Assembly: GCA_963725415.1 (NCBI GenBank)
Contig: CAVRZY010000266.1
Span: 1 to 64,000 of the forward strand
Length of the DNA stretch: 64,000 nucleotides
Source of the DNA: CAVRZY01 sp963725415
GTDB taxonomy: Bacteria; Acidobacteriota; Terriglobia; Bryobacterales; Bryobacteraceae
Direction of reading: 5' to 3'
The translations under genes were made by a program, and so were the position numbers. The notes beneath the pieces were generated by a model. That model had not been told where the DNA came from. It worked only from the letters and a program-made list of their open reading frames with translations, and ran no database searches. Shown here piece by piece: positions 60,601 to 64,000 of the stretch (positions are counted from its first letter, which is position 1; every line of letters starts with the position of its first letter).

Positions 60601-61062
60601 ACCGGCAGACCCATGACCTTCGGCACGACGGTCAGCGCGAACACTCCCGGCAGCAGCCAGACACCCGACCAGACCGGGCCGATCACTATTCTCCATAACA
60701 TCGCCGGGCCGGGCGGCTCCGTTCTATGGTTCGACACCGCGCCATTCAAGCAGCCCCTGGACGCGGATGGCAAGACGCCCCATTTCGGAAACATGGGGCG
60801 GAATGACTTCAACGGCCCCGGGTTGAGCGATCTGGACGTTTCGCTGTTCCGCAAGTTCCAGCTCACCGAGCGGGTGAAGGGCGAGTTCCGAGTCGAGACC
60901 CTCAACTTCACCAACACCCCGGCCTTCGGCAACCCCAATACCACCGTGGGCAGTGTGGACTTCGGGAAGGTCACCGGTACGCTGGCCGGCCTGATCGCCA
61001 ATCAAGGCGTCGGCGGCACCGGATCGCGCTCGATCCAGTTAGGTCTCAGAATCAACTTCTGA
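57694..61062 (+). CDS. Oar-like TonB-dependent receptor with carboxypeptidase-regulatory-like domain
   Basis: Intact 1,122-residue outer-membrane receptor. The start at MPFRTHRFSCALCALALLITC is set by AGGAGG eight bases upstream and gives a signal peptide. A CarboxypepD_reg-like domain (LLGTVTDSSGGVVPNAKVTIIEVN) leads to the plug (RNFQALLNLVPGTS, GRAGGAVTNIMLKSGTNDLHGALYWF) and a barrel ending GTGSRSIQLGLRINF. It is the same type as the frameshifted receptor at 10281-13711. The ligand is unknown; polysaccharide or protein degradation products are typical for this group. Confidence 0.93.
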   Translation: MPFRTHRFSCALCALALLITCLAPMSLRGQAVTGSLLGTVTDSSGGVVPNAKVTIIEVNTGIKRATETNASGNYAFPTLEPGVYRVSIEQPGFRTAVKEGVNVLVNTTIRADLTLQPGALSETITVVAEVPILQTDRSDTGRKIEAAQLVNMPLGYSRNFQALLNLVPGTSRSFQPHSEFFNSQGALTTQVHGVSREGNNVQFEGVDNNHRTGLLTVLIPPIEALETVDVSTSNYEAELGRAGGAVTNIMLKSGTNDLHGALYWFHSDSALGARETFQPTKPVTTANSYGFNVGGPIRKNRTFFFGDFLQSKDRRGDGFILSVPTATLRAGDFSSLASRAVIYDPATGNLDTGAGRQPFANNQVPDSRISPIAKKVLAMVPLPNLGSDILNNYASSTTRKKDSNSFDVKVDHQQSDKDRFSARYSLQRPVVTDPGRFGIAGGGGKGFAGTGVNRTQSAAINYTRLFSSTFISEARVGLSRYSNIAETVDAGTNAAEAIGIKGVNLDRWTSGLTSMNVGGYSSPLVGYAGSLPWNRAETNFNFVSNWTKLLQNHTIKFGAEVRRLREELLQTQNAGGARGEFSYGNNQTAIPGSTVLGQANALASFLLDVPSQFQRDLAGTFPSQRATMLFTYVQDKWQATPKLTVDLGVRHDFYPPVTPRLAGGFSNYDSATNSLVVAGFGNNPMNLGRKTYYTDFAPRLGLAYRLDPKTVIRAGFGLSWLPFPDNKYAWDDYPVKQSNTYNSLTSYGQAQSSAGVYGSMATGFPAPQPAAIPSNGIIVANTAQLLSLAIAGSVPLDYREGYIQSWNFAVQRQLPKNFVIEAAYVGNHTVRAPVTYNLNAGMTFNSGAAGRPLYQKFGKNTDVLLRYAGYSNNYNSLQVKLDRRFSGGFLMTTAYTYGKALGYSSEIDGLWNYIQPQRSYARLGFDRSHTFVQSYLYELPFGKGKRWLQSGAGRWVLGDWQLSGILSLMTGRPMTFGTTVSANTPGSSQTPDQTGPITILHNIAGPGGSVLWFDTAPFKQPLDADGKTPHFGNMGRNDFNGPGLSDLDVSLFRKFQLTERVKGEFRVETLNFTNTPAFGNPNTTVGSVDFGKVTGTLAGLIANQGVGGTGSRSIQLGLRINF

Positions 61063-61116
61063 AGCCGCACCGCGCCAGGGCAGGGTGAAGGTGGTCTTGT
61101 AGACCAGCGCGCCTTT

Positions 61117-61209
61117 CACCGCAGAGGCGCCGAGCACGCAGAGGAATCGCAGAGAGGTGCTGAGAGTTTTTCTCTGCGTTATCTCTGCGGCCGCTGCGTC
61201 TCTGCGGTG
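61117..61209. repeat. 93-bp CACCGCAGAG hairpin repeat, second copy
   Basis: Begins CACCGCAGAGGCGCCGAGCA and ends with CTGCGTCTCTGCGGTG; halves pair imperfectly. Same length and ends as 30091-30183. It lies between convergent genes and extends into the lytic transglycosylase reading frame, supplying that protein's last residues (ITAETQRPQR) and stop. Confidence 0.75.
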
Positions 61210-61853
61210 ATTCCTCCACCCAGTTTTTCGAGAATCTCCGAGACGTAGTTGACGGTTTCGGGGAACAGCGGCAGGCGGCCGATGGAATCCACCCGGCCCG
61301 GGCCAGCGTTGTAGGCGCCCAGGGCCAGCACTAGATCGCCTCCGTAACGACCGAGCAGTTGCTTTAGGAACTTCGCTCCCGCGTTGATGTTCTCGTTCGG
61401 GTCAAACGGATCTTGCACCCCGAAGTCGGCCGCTGTGGCGGGCATCAGTTGCATCAATCCCTGGGCGCCTTTCCTGGAAACGGCGCAGGGGAGGAAGGCG
61501 GATTCTTTCTGGATCACGGCGCGCAGCAGGTCCGGAGTCAGGCCTTCGCGCTGAGAAATCTCTTCAATGAGCGGGCCGATCTGTTCCTCGGGTACCGGCT
61601 CGCAATCCGGCGTGTCTGCGGGAATTGCCGCAGCGGGGAAAGCTGAGGTCCACGGCACGGTGAAGAAGGAACTGCCGGAAGAGGCGGCCGGGACCTGGGC
61701 CCGCACGGAGGCGCGCTGTCTTTCCACCGACTCGCGCTGCTTGCCGAGGGATTGCTCCATCGCGGCCCGCGCCTTTTCATAAGGATCCGGCGCCTGGGCC
61801 AGAGCGAGCACCGCGGGCGCGGCCAGACATAGTACAATCCTCGATATTCTCAC
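61179..61853 (-). CDS. lytic transglycosylase (SLT family)
   Basis: A 224-residue secreted murein hydrolase. Signal peptide MRISRIVLCLAAPAVLALAQA, a linker with coiled-coil character (AAMEQSLGKQRESVERQRASV), and an SLT domain: AVIQKESAFLPCAVSRKGAQGLMQLMPATAADFGVQDPFDPNENINAGAKFLKQLLGRYGGDLVLALGAYNAGPGRVD. The catalytic Glu is in the QKES motif. The protein ends in residues encoded by the CGCAGAG repeat, so the native C-terminus may be different from relatives. Divergent from the following gene. Confidence 0.92.
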   Translation of the reverse strand: MRISRIVLCLAAPAVLALAQAPDPYEKARAAMEQSLGKQRESVERQRASVRAQVPAASSGSSFFTVPWTSAFPAAAIPADTPDCEPVPEEQIGPLIEEISQREGLTPDLLRAVIQKESAFLPCAVSRKGAQGLMQLMPATAADFGVQDPFDPNENINAGAKFLKQLLGRYGGDLVLALGAYNAGPGRVDSIGRLPLFPETVNYVSEILEKLGGGITAETQRPQR

Positions 61854-61885
61854 TCTCCAATAGATCGGAAGAAAGGCAGGATAAC

Positions 61886-63391
61886 TTGAGCGCGCATCCC
61901 CAACGTCGTGACTTCCTGAAAACCGCTGTCGCCGGCCTGGCGGCCGCGCCGCTGGCCGGCGCCCCCCAGAAAATGATCGGCATCCAGGTGGGCGCGGTCT
62001 CCTTCGTGGACGAAGGTGTCGAGCAGGTCCTGGACATCTTCCAGCAGCGGGCTTCGATCAACACCCTGTTTGTGGCCACCTTCACCTACGGTCGGGGCAT
62101 CGCCGGCCGGCAGGTCCCCGGCCAACCCCTGCCCGACCACGGCAAGCAGGAGTATGACCCAGACTTCCACGGCGGCAACTTCGCCACTGTGCACCCGGAG
62201 TATTACCGGGACACCGTTCTGAAAGACACCCGGGCCCCCGATCACGGCGGCTTTGACGTCCTGGCCAGCGTGCTGCCTGCCGCCAAAAAGCGGGGCGTGA
62301 GAGTCATCTGCTGGTTCGAGGACGTGTTCCGCAAAGACGTTCCCAACATCGAGAAACTCCAGGAGCGCGATCTCTACGGCCGGAACGCCGCCACACTGTG
62401 CTTCAACAACCCGGACGTGCGCAATTTCTGGCTGGCCCTGGTGGAGGATTACGCGCGATCCTACGACATTGACGGCCTCATGTGGGGCTCCGAACGTCAG
62501 GGCGCTCTGGGGAACGCCCTGGGAGCCAGACACGGCGGCGCCTCCAGCGATCCCGGTCGCGTGACCTGCTTCTGCGCCTTCTGCGAGCGCAAGGCCCGGG
62601 ACCAAGGCATCCACTTCGAGAGGGTCAAAGAGGGCTACCGCGCGCTGGAGAGATTCGTCCACGAGACTCGCGCCGGCCGCCGCCCGGTGGATGGCGCCTT
62701 CGTCACCTTCTGGCGCCTGCTGCTGCGCTATCCCGAAATTCTGACCTGGGAGATGTTCTGGACCGACAGCCTGCGCGAAACCTATAGCGCCATCTACCAG
62801 AAGGCCAAGTCCATCAAGTCCACGGTCGGCGTCGGCTGGCACATCTGGCACAACAACTCCTTCAGCCCCTTCTATCGCGCCGAGCAAGACCTTCAGGAAC
62901 TCTCGAAGTATTCCGACTTCCTGAAGATGGTGATGTATCACAACTGCGGCGGCGAGCGCATGGCCGGCTACATCGCCAGCGTCGCCGGGACCCTGTTCGC
63001 CGACGTGCCCCATGAACAGTTACTGGAATTCGAGTACCGCGTCATGAATTACAAGGAACGCCCGTACCGCGAGATCCCTACTGCGGGGCTTTCGGGCGAT
63101 TACGTCTACCGCGAGACCAGGCGCGCTGTGGAAGGCGCCGCGGGGACCAAGACCCAGATCTGGCCGGGCATAGACATCGACATCCCGACTGACCAGAAGC
63201 ACAGCAAGAGCACGCCGCAGGGAACCAGGGAGGCCGTGCTGGCGACCTTTCGCGCCGGCGCCCATGGGGTGCTGCTCTCGCGCAAGTACTCGGAAATGCG
63301 CCTGGCCAACCTCAGCGGCGCCGGCCAAGCCATCCGTGAACAGGGCCTCGCCGCTTCGCGGCAACACCGGGCGGCGCGGATTGAGGTATAA
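61886..63391 (+). CDS. Tat-exported putative glycosidase-like protein
   Basis: A 501-residue protein beginning (TTG start) LSAHPQRRDFLKTAVAGLAAAPLAGA, a twin-arginine signal. The mature part looks like a TIM-barrel glycoside hydrolase: NTLFVATFTYGRG, GVRVICWFEDVFRKD, YDIDGLMWGSERQGALG, VGVGWHIWHNNSFSPFY, QIWPGIDIDIP and AGAHGVLLSRKYSEM. A cysteine cluster (RVTCFCAFCERKA) is notable. Exact family and substrate are not recognised. Starts 32 bp from the divergent transglycosylase start. Confidence 0.72.
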   Translation: MSAHPQRRDFLKTAVAGLAAAPLAGAPQKMIGIQVGAVSFVDEGVEQVLDIFQQRASINTLFVATFTYGRGIAGRQVPGQPLPDHGKQEYDPDFHGGNFATVHPEYYRDTVLKDTRAPDHGGFDVLASVLPAAKKRGVRVICWFEDVFRKDVPNIEKLQERDLYGRNAATLCFNNPDVRNFWLALVEDYARSYDIDGLMWGSERQGALGNALGARHGGASSDPGRVTCFCAFCERKARDQGIHFERVKEGYRALERFVHETRAGRRPVDGAFVTFWRLLLRYPEILTWEMFWTDSLRETYSAIYQKAKSIKSTVGVGWHIWHNNSFSPFYRAEQDLQELSKYSDFLKMVMYHNCGGERMAGYIASVAGTLFADVPHEQLLEFEYRVMNYKERPYREIPTAGLSGDYVYRETRRAVEGAAGTKTQIWPGIDIDIPTDQKHSKSTPQGTREAVLATFRAGAHGVLLSRKYSEMRLANLSGAGQAIREQGLAASRQHRAARIEV

Positions 63392-63422
63392 GAGAAGTAT
63401 CACTACGAGGAGGCATAAGCAT

Positions 63423-64000
63423 ATGAAAACGTCCATAACCTTGCTGGGGGCCTTGGCTCTCTTGACGGGAATTGCGGCCGCCCAGCCAACCGTTGATGCC
63501 GGAGGCGTCGTCAACGCGGCCAGCTACGCGCCTGCCGGACTGCCAAACGCGTCGATTGCCCAGGGCTCGATTGCCCTGGTGTTTGGCAAGAACCTGGGCC
63601 CGACCAACCTGGTGCAGGCCGGATTCCCCTTGCCGACCACTCTGTCCGGGACCTCGGTGCAGATCACGGTGGGCACCACGAAGGTGAGCGGATTAATGAT
63701 CTACGCGCTGGCCGGTCAACTGGCGTTGGTGGTTCCGTCCAGCACGCCCACCGGAACCGGCACCCTGACCGTCACCTATAACAACCAGACCAGCGCGGCG
63801 GCCCCATCACGGTGGTGCGCAGCAGTTTTGGCATCTTCACCCTCAATCAGGCCGGCAGCGGGCCGGCTGTGGTGACCGACGCAAACTATGCGCCAAACAT
63901 CCTCACGGCGGCGGCCCAACCCGGTCAGGTGTGGGTGCTCTGGGGGACCGGCATCGGACCGGTGACCTTTGATGAAAGCAGGGGCGCTCCGGTAGAGGAC
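63423..64000 (+). CDS. TIGR03437-type secreted protein (partial, one frameshift, runs off the window)
   Basis: Starts MKTSITLLGALALLTGIAAAQ, a signal peptide with GAGGAGG upstream, followed by VVNAASYAPAGLPNASIAQGSIALVFGKNLGP and TGTLTVTYNNQTSAA, the conserved repeat of TIGR03437 proteins that are abundant in Solibacter. The frame shifts near 63800 and continues ITVVRSSFGIFTLNQAGSGPAVVTDANYAPN, QPGQVWVLWGTGIGPVTFD to the window edge. Function unknown; this domain is usually C-terminal in large secreted proteins and itself supports the acidobacterial assignment. Confidence 0.82.

Noticed and set aside
1..64000. CRISPR arrays, insertion sequences with transposase, prophage genes, rRNA
   Set aside because: No regularly spaced direct repeats, no transposase or integrase motifs and no phage structural proteins were found by reading both strands.

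Overview
The window most resembles an Acidobacteriota genome, probably the Bryobacterales/Solibacter branch. The evidence is recognisable protein families: two very large Oar-type TonB-dependent receptors with an N-terminal carboxypeptidase-regulatory-like domain, a TIGR03437-type secreted protein at the right edge, several Tat-exported enzymes of the kind common in Solibacter, a PEP-CTERM protein, and dense VapBC/MazF/RelE modules. GC content is high and genes are tightly packed. No rRNA, CRISPR array or phage structural gene was seen; there is one tRNA.

Layout. 0.15-6.4 kb is a minus-strand housekeeping operon (rlmB, a TIM-barrel sugar isomerase, asnS, arginase, ddl, S41 protease). 6.7-9.5 kb is a plus-strand sugar unit (ROK kinase, SIS-domain isomerase, MFS transporter). 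10.0-13.7 kb holds a decayed antitoxin/PIN pair and an Oar-like receptor. 14.0-22.1 kb carries a PEP-CTERM protein, a DegQ-like protease with coaE, folD, an amino acid permease, an exported Pcm, a deleted mazF, a vapBC pair and a DASS transporter. 22.1-33.2 kb carries a beta-propeller-like protein, an MFS transporter, a PIG-L deacetylase with proC, a hybrid histidine kinase, a Tat-exported aldo/keto-reductase-like protein and a membrane DnaJ protein. 33.2-37.6 kb carries a radical SAM protein, nuoM, tRNA-Leu(UAG) and leuA, all three proteins heavily frameshifted. 37.6-49.4 kb is accessory. 49.4-64 kb returns to chromosomal functions (exonuclease-like protein, GT2 glycosyltransferase, flavin reductase, UDG, DegT aminotransferase, HD-GYP regulator, TonB receptor, lytic transglycosylase, Tat-exported putative hydrolase, TIGR03437 protein).

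The accessory region is the most interesting part. It starts with two tandem toxin-antitoxin operons. Next is what I read as a short integron cassette array without a visible integrase (CALIN): three attC-like sites at 40316-40409, 41546-41605 and 42309-42381 separate single minus-strand genes, one of which encodes an EVE domain fused to a putative PD-(D/E)xK-like nuclease. Beyond it are an internally deleted relic of a type ISP restriction-modification gene, a ClpP-fold SDH-type protease gene, an intact type ISP restriction-modification gene, and a RelE/Phd module bracketed by two nearly identical long hairpins. Together this looks like a defence island.

Two general features matter for any reader. 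First, at least five families of intergenic palindromic repeats recur, some intruding into coding ends. Second, many conserved genes (folD, nuoM, leuA, radical SAM, proC, GT2, permease, TonB receptor) carry single-base frameshifts, clustered at 16.9-18.0 and 32.8-37.4 kb. Because they hit essential genes repeatedly, I think most are sequence errors; for those genes I give full-length spans bridging the breaks. All functional calls are from motif recognition by eye; no database search was run.
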